From contig JAPEVC010000389.1 of NCBI GenBank assembly GCA_027946555.1, forward strand, positions 1-19,126: a stretch of 19,126 nucleotides of DNA, written 5' to 3'. This document shows positions 8,708-18,470 of this stretch, piece after piece. A program made the translations under genes and the position numbers. Origin of the DNA: Gnomoniopsis sp. IMI 355080. Its lineage: Eukaryota; Ascomycota; Sordariomycetes; Diaporthales; Gnomoniaceae. Position 1 is the first letter of the stretch, and each line of letters opens with the position of its first letter. A model generated the notes under the pieces. It was not told where the DNA came from and did not search any database. It saw nothing but the letters and a program-made list of their open reading frames with translations.

Positions 8708-11609
8708 CTATCGGAAGTTGTACTGTGGGCTCACTTGTACTCCTTCCCTCTCACTCCGCCTCGCCTCGCGCCGATTGTCCCTTTCTGTCCCCATAGGAGG
8801 CGACAGCGGCCCCGGACCGAAGCCACCACCACCGCTTGATAACCTTCTGCCCGGGCTTCCCATCAAGCTCGCTTCCGCTCCTTCCCTAGGCGACCTCTCG
8901 GTGAACCTGCGCACCCTCCTCACACCGAGCCTTTCGTCCCTCGCACCAGGCCCGCCTATATGTAAAGTCCAACGCGGCTTATCCGCCTCGCGCCGCTCAC
9001 ACCCAAGCTTGCCCACAAGGCTTGTCTTGTTGCGAATCATGCCTTGGAATGCCTCGTCCCGCACACAGTCCTCGTTCGCCACATAGCTAATAATTTCGGC
9101 CAAACAAGTAACACCGTGTGGTAGACGGAGCGCATGACGATTGGGAAAAAGGCTGATGAGAGCAAGCCAGTAGAGAACGCAAAGGGTGAGGGTGAGTGCG
9201 AAGAGGGCGTTTTGCGGATACACTCTCACAATGCCATCAGCGGGCGTCAGCGCCATGAACATGCCGCCTGCCAAAATGGGAATGAGAACGAAGAGCGTTG
9301 AAAGCAGCGATATTGCTGCAAGGCGCCAGTGGCGATTACGTAGCGCGTGCCAGGCGGCTTGCAGTGGGTAGCAAGCTGCGTAGTCGGCCAGAATCGAGGC
9401 TTCAGCACGGGCACCACCCGCTGGTGGCGCGGAAAGCTCGCCCCATGGCTGGAGAATGCGCAGATGGAGGTCGAGGTCTTGGAAGGCGACGAAAAGGACG
9501 AGGCCAAGCAGAGCGGGGATGAAGGAGTATAGAAAGTCGGCGGCGGAGAAGGCGCCGGCGGTTGGCGCAGAGCTGACGAGCGGGAGGAATCCTTTGGCCG
9601 GAAGTCGGGATGTTGGGATGAAGGAAACGATAAAGACCACAAGGAGAAGGATGAAGCCGGCGATGATGAAGATGATGAGAGGTAGGTCTTTGAGGCAAAA
9701 GGGGATATGGCGGTAGCGCACACCAGGCTGCATGGCTGTGCCTACGAGCTCCACATCGCCCCAAGCGTCGGTCTCCTCGAGGTGGTGGGGGTGCATGCGC
9801 TTCTCATGGCTTTGAGGTCGTCCCTTCTCATCCATCAGCTCGACGTCACCGGATGGATCTCCAAATTCCTCCTGGTATCCAAGCCCATACCAAAGCTCAT
9901 CCGGTCTGTCGCGGTCCGCCCAGCCCCAGTACGCGAGGCGATCTGTTCGTCGTCGGTACAATATACGCTTCAGCTTGTCCCTCCCATCAAGAATCTCGGT
10001 CTTGTGGTAGTCCGCCAGCGTGTTGCTGTTTGCGACAATAGCAGCAATGTCGGCAATCGATCTTGGATCCCACAGTACGCCAGTCTTATCTTTCAGCCAA
10101 TAGGTCATTTCGATGCCAACCGCGACTACCAGCAAGACGTACAAGGCAACCAATGTCCAAGCCACGCCCTGCACAGTTGCCCATCTCCAATGCCCATCCA
10201 CATAGATGACAGTGTATAGGCAGCTTAGGAGAGGTAGAGTGAAATTCATCAGATATGTGATCAAGTTCGGCGCCCAAATATGCCACGTGCCCACCAACTG
10301 AGGTCGCAGAAACGATGTCGTGTATAGCTCGTCAAAAATAGCGTCCCGTCTCGCAGCCTTGCTCGACGCCGCAAGCCTCGCGAAAGGTCGCAATCGGAGC
10401 ATGGTCGTAACAGCACACTGCGCCCAAAATAAAATCAAGGCGCCCAATATTGCCGGGAACACTCGAAACAAGAAGTACTGTCCGCTGTAAATAGTACCAG
10501 TGTACTCCCAGAGTCCTGTATTCCGCTGGGAGTAGACTGCACTAAAAATCAATGCCACAAGCATCAATATGCATAGAACTGCCAACGTGATCATGGAGCT
10601 CGTTCGTAATATCCTCGGTTTGAAAATAAGTCGTGGGTTGATCTTCTCCCGTCCATCGCTCAACAAGCCGGGGTCAACTGGCTCCCACGACTCTGCACCA
10701 GGCTGGTGCTTAAGCGGGATCGTCACACCCCTCTCTTGACCTCTAACCAGTGTTGACAAGGACGACCTGGGCGATGCTGGTCTTGGGCTGGCCTCGGCCA
10801 GCAGAGGTGCTCTCTGATCCTCGCTCTGTCGCCCTGAGGGGTCTCGTGCTGCTGGGCTACTGGTAATGGGTTGTGTCGGGGTAATAGGAGCGTTGCGATG
10901 GGTATAATAGGCGCCACCACCGCTAGGCACGTAAGGCTGTCCATTTGAGGTTACTGATGTTTGATTTGACGAGGTGTCCTCCCGCTCTCGTGTCAAAGCC
11001 TCTATTGCGTATTGCAGGTACGGGGTGTCGTCGACGCCTGGTGTCACACGCGAAGCCTCCAGCGCCAAGGGATCCCGAAAGGCTTCAACAGGTCTGCCCG
11101 CCGTGGGCAATATGGGGTTCATCTGGCGGTGTTGTGCGACAGCGAGTGCTTGCAATTGCGCCGGAGTGAACTGAGGCTGCTGGGAGGACCGCTGACCTTG
11201 GCCTGGACCGGTGGAATTTGCCATGACGGTAGGAACAAGCGGTCGTCCAAAGTGTCGGTCGGGGCCGTAGATATTGTCGGAAGATCTGGAGGAGGAATAG
11301 GAGGAGAGGCTTGGAGCGAAGCGGACTACGGATGGCTCAGGGGAGATGGACGCGCGCTCCAGTGAAGCATATTCTTCTTCCGGGACGTTCTCTAGCACAT
11401 CACGGCGGCCAAGGACGGCGGAGTCTGGTCGATCAGAGCTAGGAGCTGTCCTCGTGTGAGAGGGTCGTCGAGTGGAAGAATGGCCTGCAGGACAAATGCG
11501 GGTGAGTGGTTGAACGAGCGGTAGATAGTATTGAAGAGCGAGATGTAGTAAGCAGTAGATACTCACGAGGTGGCTCCACGTATTGAAAACTCAAGTTCTG
11601 AAAGTTCAT
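8708..11609 (-). CDS. Tandem-DUF3433 multispanning membrane protein
   Basis: The model is complement(join(8708..11484, 11567..11609)), 939 residues. Exon 1 encodes MNFQNLSFQYVEPP plus one base; the 82-bp intron has GTGAGT and CTGCAG ends, and phases match. Residues 1-310 are Pro/Ser/Gln-rich and look disordered. Eight membrane helices follow at about 312-333, 353-377, 419-442, 451-475, 615-639, 663-682, 734-759 and 773-795. Two DUF3433 repeats are visible: the first begins GLWEYTGTIYSGQYFLFRVFP and ends near DPRSIADIAAIVANSN, the second has FLYSFIPALLGLVLF, LHLRILQPW and CLAEIISYVAN. DUF3433 proteins are common in filamentous ascomycetes and of undefined biochemistry. The C-terminal 100 residues are Arg/Gly/Ser-rich. 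Without the intron the only in-frame ATG lies at 11566 inside it, so 11609 is preferred. Family sure, function unknown. Confidence 0.92.
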
Positions 11610-12050
11610 TCTCTCCCACCATCATGACGAACGGTTCGTCACAAACTGTCGCCAGAATCAGGCCTAGCAAAGTGGTCGGTTATACCCACTTGGGAAGATA
11701 GCTAACCAATTGCCTCTGCAAGACGCAATGCAGGCAGGAGGGCTGCATCTTTAGCGAACGGTTTCGCGAGCTGTCGTTGGAGACATTTGCAGACTTGCAT
11801 GCACCCCAGTTGTCAACCAGACCCTGGACAGTGTGTTCAACCCTGTTTGTGGTGGTGACGTTGAACGCAGGAGGCTGGGGAGCCATATGCGATGACGGTG
11901 GTTGGGCGACACGAGCATCACCAGCCACCAAATACACCGCCCCCCCTGGCCTCTTCTTCCCCAACAGCGAGGCCTCCACAGTGCGCTCACCAAGACTGAT
12001 GACACCTTGGGACTTCACGTCCAGTCCCTCCTTACCATTGCATTAGGTAT
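11610..12050. other. Upstream region of the DUF3433 gene
   Basis: This is the presumed promoter of the minus-strand DUF3433 gene. ORFs on both strands (for example 11777-12046 on the plus strand, 89 codons) match nothing I recognise and overlap one another in a GC-moderate stretch. I do not call a gene. Confidence 0.4.
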
Positions 12051-13950
12051 CCAAACTGGACGTTGAAAAGGAAAAGTCAATCTGGAAAGTAGAATTAATT
12101 ATGTGCAGTGTGAAGAGGGTCCACCCATGCAACCTTACTTGCCTAGCTGTGCCTAGGTACCGCTTGCCTGGGTAACTACAGGGGGCAGTCAGCGGAAAAA
12201 AGGTTGCCTCTCTAGCGCTGGTCAGTGCGCCTCGGCCCGAGAGACGGGCGCTATAGGAGTATGGGACTAGCTTCTAGAAATGGGTATTGAACTTAGGCGT
12301 CGTCCGGCCCACAAACTTCACCAAGCCTCCTTATTTGGCTTCGATCCAGAATCAACCCTGCTGTTATGGCTTCTGTAGACCGGGCTTGTCCAAAACACCA
12401 AACTAGCTCACCCTGACATCAAATGGGTTATATAGCAGTTGGACAACCAGCTATTATCCTGGTATTCACAGCATCCTTGTTTCTACTGTTCCATTCTCGC
12501 ATCAGCTATTTGGTCACTTATAATCAGATGGCCTATGAGCCACAGATGAATTATCAATATCTTCCGAGGCTTCTTGAAATGGGAAACCCTTAGCAGCAAG
12601 TCAAGTATCTAGAGCCATTCTTCGACAAGGAATCCATCACTATATAGCTACAGTACTTGACTGATATTGCCCACCTAAGTGTGCACTAATCGTGAGAACA
12701 TGGAGAGAAAGACGTCTTATTTAAGGTGAGATGGTTGGAAGTGGCTTTGCATACCATCTCGACATTCAAAGTTCAAAGGATCCTGGTGATTTCAATTGCA
12801 TCAGTGGATGAAAGATAAGAGGGCAGCTATGATGATGTTTGTGGATATTGCTGAATTCCTGAAGACCAAATTTATGTCTTGGTGGCTGGCTCCGCCGAAT
12901 AGCTCACATATCTAGGTAGTCCGACGTGAAGTTTCCTTTGGAGAACCATTCATGAGCAGCCAGCATCAGTCTGGAGTAACAATATACATAAGACAAACAT
13001 TTATAACATTCCTATGAATGACGCACAATGGCAAACAGCATTGCTAATCACCACAGCTTGCTTTCATTGTTCCCACACAAGCCCAGCAATACTGCAGCAA
13101 CAAGATTACCACCCAGATATCACCTTTTTATGCACCACTGATCCAGGCGTCAGAAAGAATTACTTGACTTTTGTAGGCTATCAGTATCTGCACAGGTTCA
13201 ATGTCCGGTAAATCAACTGGCGAGTGGCTCACGATCTACAAACATGATCAGAGGCAGAGTTCCAACCCATAATGTGATACTTATCCAGAAGCACTGCGGT
13301 CCTGACGTCAAAACTCAATTGAAAGAGAGCTTGGTGGAAAGAAGCATGATGGCTAATATAGCAACAGCCCTTGTCTACGTGCATAGGACAGACCTTGCCG
13401 TGTCTAACATTTCACTTGACCTGGCCAGATGTAATTGGCTGCTGAGCCCCATGCTAGTCTCCTTTCCAACAGCGTGGATCAAATCGCGCGATATTGTGGC
13501 AATCACGCCGTGATTCCAACCACATGCAAATCACGACGAATGACAATTTCCCTCGGTGGCCACGTAGTGGAAGCATGGGACACATAGACCGGCAAGACGT
13601 TCCACATGAAGTCGCCCGTCGTGTATCATCATCGCCAAACCACTCGAAGCCTTAGGTGGGAAGAACAAACCAAACCACCAGCCCCATTCGCATCTGTTGG
13701 TGCCTGTCCTGGGCACGCCAATTGACCCAGTGGCTTGCGCAACTCCCACTAAGTAAGCGATACACCATGTTTATGGCATCGTTGCGCGGCGCGGCCGGGA
13801 ACCGGTGGTATGTATTTCTGAATCATTTATGAGGTTAACGAATTCTCGATACCCCCCGGCCCGATGACCGAGCGTCGAGCACGTTTGAAAACAGCCGTTC
13901 CGCTATAGATTCCATTGTAATTTCCATTGACGTCTTTCGTCCTCTGTGTG
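12051..13950. other. AT-richer gene-poor block, possible relic sequence
   Basis: By eye this stretch is clearly more AT-rich than the flanking genes and has many stops in all frames. Frames broken by stops still hold protein-like runs (about 12500-12690, 12980-13210 and 13244-13513), which could be a decayed gene or transposon, but I could not assign any to a family. Short repeats of TGCCTAG/TGCCTGG occur at about 12141-12172. No terminal repeats or target-site duplication were found by eye. Confidence 0.35.
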
Positions 13951-14987
13951 CATATTACCACTACGGCTGATGCGACACCATGGGCTAATCACATTGCCGA
14001 GCTAGTCCGGACTGGCATATCTCTTTCCTGACGCGTTTTGTTGGCGAAGACTCCGAGAAAACACCACAGGGAGCCGACACTAGGAAGGAGAAGGGAGACG
14101 CACACACACGCACAAAAGGGAAAACGAGAGGGGAAAGAAAAAGGGAAAAAGACATGAAAGAGGGCATCGTCCGCTCGCAGATCTCCGGCGCCGACCCGTA
14201 TCCGGCCGGAACTCCGTGGGTATGGACCGAAATAAGGCAGGACCTCCTTGAATTGTGCTTTGCCGGGTTTGCCGTTCCTCCCTTCACAGGTGATGCTAGG
14301 GCCTGTTTTGCGACTGAGTCGAGCGAGTTCGTTCGAATGTTCGACACGGTGGGTTACCCAGAAGACTCTGTCATCCAGGTGGGTAGGTATTCCTCGGCAT
14401 GCGGTGTGCGAATAGTCACCGCCTACGGGTAGCCGCAGCACATCCTTGGCGCGCGGATGCATGTTTGCTTACCTCTTTCCCTTTCGGCATCCGTACGGTC
14501 GAGTGTTCGTCTGGTACCGAGTCGGAGTTGAGTCAAACCTGTTTTGCGATATCGGGAATTCCCTTATGATGCCAGAATTTCGGCAGGGGGTCAAGGTAAG
14601 GAGTGTTTGAGGATGGTCGAATGTATAGCCACCTGCCAAATGCAGGTACCATGTGCAGGAGAAGAGTCTATTTTACCCCAATTTCTGGTGCACCAGGCCC
14701 TCAGATGAATAGTAAAATAAGGGCAAAGATTGGTTACAGTACATTACAGACAGAATAGGATCCAGGCTATATCAGAGATTAGGATAATCCGGGCAGAGGC
14801 ACAAAGTAGTATTAGCCAGCCCAGCAAGGTAGGAGGTGACCAGCGGCAATGCCGAATGACCTTGAAGAGCAAACAGGTTCTCCAATGCCAAGACTGATGC
14901 ACAACTTCCCAAAAGAAAAGACCCTTATCAATTGACTTGTGTATATAAGAGAAAATAAGAACAATCTAAAATAATCGAAAAAAAGAA
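13951..14987. other. Gene-poor stretch with a polypurine tract
   Basis: GC content rises again at about 13960-14460, but the overlapping ORFs there (120 and 157 codons on minus, 92 on plus) show no recognisable motif. Purine tracts at 14082-14098 and 14114-14152 (one C interruption) flank a short CA repeat; on the minus strand these are CT-rich, as is usual near fungal transcription starts. A 12-bp palindrome CTGGTGCACCAG lies at 14685-14696 between TATTTTAC (14669-14676) and GTAAAATA (14712-14719). The last 200 bp flank the 3' side of the tRNA gene. Confidence 0.4.
14978..14984 (-). terminator. Pol III T-run terminator of the tRNA
   Basis: Seven consecutive T on the minus strand begin 4 nt past the last base of the tRNA gene. 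Confidence 0.75.
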
Positions 14988-15059
14988 TGCACTAGCGGCG
15001 AGTCGAACGCCGGTCTCAAGCTTGGAAGGCTAGAATGATAACCGCTACACTACTAGTGC
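14988..15059 (-). tRNA. tRNA-Gly(UCC)
   Basis: Read on the minus strand, a 72-nt cloverleaf forms. The acceptor stem is GCACTAG/CTAGTGC (7 of 7 pairs). The D-arm has AGCGGTTA. The anticodon loop is CTTCCAA, giving anticodon UCC (glycine, GGA codons). The T-stem is CGGCG/CGCCG with loop TTCGACT, and the discriminator is A. One U-U mismatch is present in the anticodon stem (position 28:42). There is no intron. The gene is followed by a T7 run (plus-strand A7 at 14978-14984), a good RNA polymerase III terminator. The internal B-box-like GTTCGACTC is present. Confidence 0.94.
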
Positions 15060-16344
15060 GTTGTAAATCGCGAATTCTGTGCATATCATAAACTGCATTG
15101 CATTGGCCGTTGTTGAGGTCCACCCTTAGAAGCAAGCATCTGCTGGTAAGATCATTCAAGATTAAGATAAGATCCACGCCTTCTTACTAGTAATAATGCT
15201 TGTCTTCTAAACAGTGTGGAGGTCTTGGCACACCATCACCTGCCTTAATCACAGTCTTTTTTCTTTTTTCCTTCTTTCCTCTATCAAGCCTCTTTGCAAG
15301 ATTCATAGCGAGGACCTTTCTCAAGCAAGGCTCAGCGCCGCAGGGCTGCAGGGGCAAACGAAGCTATTCTCTACCCACCACTCGGAAGATTTTAAACCAA
15401 CACCCAAAAAAGTGGAGACTCACCAGACTTTCTCAACCCGCGCGCCCCCAAAAACGGAGCCCGGAGGAATGTCCTCATTCATGAATTACCTACCACACCC
15501 ACCTACTGCATGTCTAGATTGACGGAGCAATATGGAAAAAGAAGTAGGCTCTTTTCTCTCTCAGCTGTCCAGGTCATGACTGATGATTACACTCTGCTTA
15601 TACAACCCAGTCAATGAGCCCACATACCGGACCCATCCGACCCATCCTTGCCCAGCTATATTCTTCCTCCCGCTCCGTTGTCCTAACGAATGCCGACACC
15701 CGGTGCAGTAGTCAGTAGTGAGACAATGTGCAGGCGTGATAGGTTTTTTTCCCTCTTAAACAAGATCCTCGCATGGATGGGTTGCTTTGAGGAGCAAACA
15801 CACCCTCCTAGCCCACCTCGATTTGGCAGGTCTAGCTCGATATGGAGCTATCGCGGGAGGCTCGCTTAAAGTCTAGTCTGTGCAGGAAACCCAGGATACT
15901 GGGCCTTTTGAAAGGGTGGGGAGGAGGGGGGTTCTTTTCGGGGCTGTGCGAAAGTGGATGTCCATGGAATGTGGTTTGAGGGAGAGCAAGCATCTTGGAT
16001 TCCACTACCTGTAGCCTGGGATACTGAGTCCCTAGTAGTGACATCAGCAGATGAATGCATGCCCGCGACCCTTGCTTGAGGCGGACGGAGACAGAAGGAG
16101 GTAAAGAAGCTTAAAAGTTTGCGGCGAGCGCGCGTGTGGATCTCATGGCTCCAGAGGGCCACACTACACAGTACCTTGACGATAGGGTCAAGCATATAAG
16201 TTGCCAAAGAGTCCAGATTCTTGAAGGTGTTCTGGGCCTCTACAGACCACTAACTCACTGTTTACAATTCTGATAAGCTTCTTGAAAACTTGTGAATACC
16301 CACACCATTATTATATGATTTTGAGTAGTCATCCACCCAGGACA
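15060..16344. other. Intergenic region before the secreted-protein gene
   Basis: This holds the tRNA 5' flank, then a pyrimidine-rich stretch at about 15254-15300, then sequence with only overlapping short ORFs (102 codons at 15214-15522 on plus, 113 codons at 15866-16207 on minus). Neither ORF has recognisable motifs. An ATTATTATAT element at about 16306-16315 lies just before the secreted-protein start and may be a TATA-like site. Confidence 0.4.
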
Positions 16345-17076
16345 ATGCTTGCCTTCACTACCCTCACCCTCGCCCTGGGCCTCCTGCCTACCGCCTTCGC
16401 AGCACCCAGACCCCTCACTCCTAGGACCACCACCTCAGGCACCATCACAGGCAACGGCACCATCCACGTCGTCGCCAACGCCACCTCACACAGCATATCC
16501 TGGTCCGGAGGCTCGCCCTCGCAATCCGTCGCGTGCCTCAACGCCGTGGGCCAGGTGGTGCTCGACGACTGCGCCGTATACATGGCGGAGGGCTACCATG
16601 TCTCGACGAGCGCTGGTGTGTGCTCTTTCCAGAACACGAGCCAACCCACAAATACAGCCGCCGTGTATGGTGGATCCGTGCATGCCTTTACGTGCTGGGA
16701 CCATGCGCCGTCATCAAAGGACGTGCAGTTTTACACCGTGGGTGGGATGGAGTATGATTTCCTCGGACAGGGTGATGCGAACCTGGTGAGTGTCCCTTTT
16801 TCCCTCTTTCTTTTTCTTTCGTCTCCAGAGGTTCTTTTGTGCCTCTCCATATTGGCCCTTTGGGAATCTTACCACGTGTGGAACGTTCGTTGCCGCTCTG
16901 TGCGTGACAGAAGCAAGTCGTTGCTAATATCCAAGTTACAGTACTACGACGTCCCGTCCCTTCCAGTAACAACCACGGACGCAATCGACCTCTGGTACTA
17001 TACCTGGGGTGATGAACAAAACAGTGTGCCGGCAGGCCATTACCAGGCTCTGTTGCTCTGGGAGCCGACCTCGTAA
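16345..17076 (+). CDS. Small secreted cysteine-containing protein, unknown family
   Basis: The model is join(16345..16785, 16942..17076), 191 residues. The N-terminus MLAFTTLTLALGLLPTAFAA is a classic signal peptide with likely cleavage after AFA (residue 19). The mature protein is about 170 residues, with four cysteines (C64, C76, C93, C117), enough for two disulfides, and three N-glycosylation sequons (N37, N45, N97). The intron has a GTGAGT donor, a GCTAAT-type branch and a TTACAG acceptor, phase 0. In-frame ATGs exist upstream (16282, 16315), but starting there would bury the signal peptide, so 16345 is chosen. I recognise no enzyme motif. The aromatic-rich C-terminus (LWYYTWGD, HYQALLLWEP) looks like a compact beta-rich fold. 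It could be a wall-associated protein or an effector-type protein, but that is inference from size and secretion only. Confidence 0.72.
   Translation: MLAFTTLTLALGLLPTAFAAPRPLTPRTTTSGTITGNGTIHVVANATSHSISWSGGSPSQSVACLNAVGQVVLDDCAVYMAEGYHVSTSAGVCSFQNTSQPTNTAAVYGGSVHAFTCWDHAPSSKDVQFYTVGGMEYDFLGQGDANLVSVPFSLFLFLSSPEVLLCLSILALWESYHVWNVRCRSVRDRSKSLLISKLQYYDVPSLPVTTTDAIDLWYYTWGDEQNSVPAGHYQALLLWEPTS
16786..16941 (+). other. Retainable intron of the secreted-protein gene
   Basis: It is 156 nt, an exact multiple of three, with no in-frame stop. If retained it adds 52 residues, including a hydrophobic stretch with LFLFLSS and EVLLCLSILALW. Splice signals are good (GTGAGT, GCTAAT, ACAG), so removal is the default expectation. 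Confidence 0.65.
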
Positions 17077-17888
17077 ACGCAAAAGGGAAGGTGGTGTGGT
17101 ATGGCGCGCACTGGTCGTGGAATTGAAATAGACGCCATGTGACCGTATCTGCGTGCCTGTGGTGCGGAACAAAGACTTGCTGGCACAAACCGGGGTGCCA
17201 AAAGTGGTAAATGATTTTTCCAGGTCAAATGTCATCGAGATCACATCCTGCGCAGCCGTGCACATGCCGACGATACGCGGTCAGCGTTACATGTTTTTCG
17301 GGAAGAAGAAGTAGTAGGGACCCAGGGACCAAAGTGCAAGAAAAACAAGAAGAATGCAATCACAGATGTCAAAATAAACCTTGCTGATGTTAATAAGCCC
17401 CGACATGTCACGTAAGTGATCGACATTACCACTTTCCCCCCTCGGTCGTGGGGAAGGTCCGGCCAGCTCGGACCCTGCCGGACGCGGTGACCGCCGAGAC
17501 CACCCAAGGCCGCCAAGGCAATGACTGCACTTCGGCATTCCGTGTACCACGGCGGAGACATCTTTGAGCCCTGCCACGTGTCACCAGGACGTGAGTTCAA
17601 GTTTTGAATAGATGATGCCCGTCTGTAATACCTGCATCCAAAGCTATATAAAGTATGATATTGGCTATAAGAGCCCGAAGCTGAGAAGTTGTGTATTTCA
17701 AGCGTGGAACTGGAGCAGATGTGTAGTCAGCATTAGCCGGAGACGGACCTTGTCGGAGGGGTAAAAATGGGGGGTATAATGTTCTCACGGGCACGAGCAG
17801 TACTAGTATTTATCTTTGTTATATTCCCTCATACTCAGAGCAATTGGATTCCACGATCAACCAAGTAGCCAAATTCAATCGACCAAAA
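17077..17888. other. Intergenic region and Dabb-gene promoter
   Basis: No supported gene lies here; overlapping minus-strand ORFs of 119 and 96 codons (17241-17600) show no motif. Promoter-like elements for the downstream gene are a TATATAAAG box at 17645-17653 (236 bp before the ATG), an AGGGG stress-element-like word at 17757-17761 and CCCCT at 17438-17442. A CACGTG E-box core occurs at about 17575-17580. The words are short and may be chance. Confidence 0.45.
17767..17868 (+). promoter_or_regulatory. Possible 33-codon uORF before the Dabb gene
   Basis: An ATG in a purine-rich context (AAAAATGG) opens a 33-codon frame ending at TAG, 20 nt before the Dabb start and in a different frame from it. 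The peptide has a hydrophobic core (AVLVFIFVIF). It lies downstream of the TATA-like box at 17645, so it could be in the leader, but the transcription start is unknown. Confidence 0.3.
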
Positions 17889-18295
17889 ATGTCTCTCGTC
17901 CACCGCATCACCATGTTCAAGCTCAATGGAGCCGACAAGCAGAAGCAGCTGCTGGCAGCCTACGATAAGCTTGCAAAGGACAACAAGAAGGCAAGCAAGC
18001 AATTGACACACTCTCTCACACTTACCACAACCCAATCTAACATGCAAAGCAGGATGGCAAGCCCTACATTGCCTACCTTTGCGCCGGGCTGAGCAACCCT
18101 GAGGACCCTCGCAACAAGGGCTATACCGTCATCTCGCAGACCAAGTTCAAATCCATGGACGACATGAAGTTCTACGATGAGGCTTGCACCGCTCACCAGG
18201 AGCTCAAAGCCCTTGTCAAAGGACTGGGCCCCGAGGAGCCGCCGCTGACGGTGTACTTTGATGGTGCGCCGCTGGTGGATCAAACACACGCCTAG
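17889..18295 (+). CDS. Stress-responsive A/B barrel (Dabb) domain protein
   Basis: The model is join(17889..17990, 18053..18295), 114 residues, a typical single-domain Dabb length. It starts MSLVHRITMFKL with the family's VH-x3-FK pattern; a helix follows (LLAAYDKLAKDNKK), then KPYIAYLCAGLSN, a strand with GYTVISQTKFKSMDDMKFYD, AHQELKALVKGL and a final strand LTVYFDG. Dabb proteins form ferredoxin-like dimers; in plants some are salt-stress proteins, and related small proteins include polyketide-cyclising enzymes. The fungal role is usually unknown. No polyketide synthase is nearby. The only workable intron has a GC donor. The gene converges with the SRPBCC gene, 175 bp away. Confidence 0.88.
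17991..18052 (+). other. GC-AG intron of the Dabb gene
   Basis: The junction AAG|GCAAGC to GCAG|GATGG joins the two halves of the Dabb domain in phase 0. A CTAAC branch site lies 14 nt before the acceptor. No GT dinucleotide lies between 17920 and the acceptor, so no GT donor is available that would preserve the domain. GCAAG matches the known preference of GC-AG introns. Confidence 0.85.
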
Positions 18296-18470
18296 ATGGT
18301 GAGGAACGTCCTTGCTTTCATCCAGCTGAGCGGGCGACGACATAAAGCGGGTCCGCTTGAGGTAGACTCGACAGCAACAAGTTCAAAAGCTAGATGGAGC
18401 CCCTAGAGGAGCTCAATATAGTCAAATAGATGTCCTCACTTCTTGCACATGGCGTTTCAGCCACGCCTTC
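18296..18470. other. Short convergent intergenic spacer
   Basis: 175 bp separate the stops of the Dabb and SRPBCC genes, so the two 3' UTRs probably overlap. Nothing else is seen. Confidence 0.5.

Noticed and set aside
9247..9764. Alternative-frame ORFs inside the DUF3433 gene
   Set aside because: Ser/Pro/Arg-rich shadows of a well-supported reading frame.
13244..13513. 89-codon ORF with a vaguely kinase-like ALVYVHRTDLAVSNISLDLA
   Set aside because: The catalytic-loop resemblance is too weak: no HRD/DFG order and no supporting lobes in adjacent frames.
13985..14462. Overlapping 120- and 157-codon minus-strand ORFs
   Set aside because: The polypurine tract keeps frames free of stops; no protein-like pattern or partner exons.
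15214..15522. 102-codon plus-strand ORF
   Set aside because: Pyrimidine-rich leader-like start, no domain, and a competing overlapping frame of similar length.
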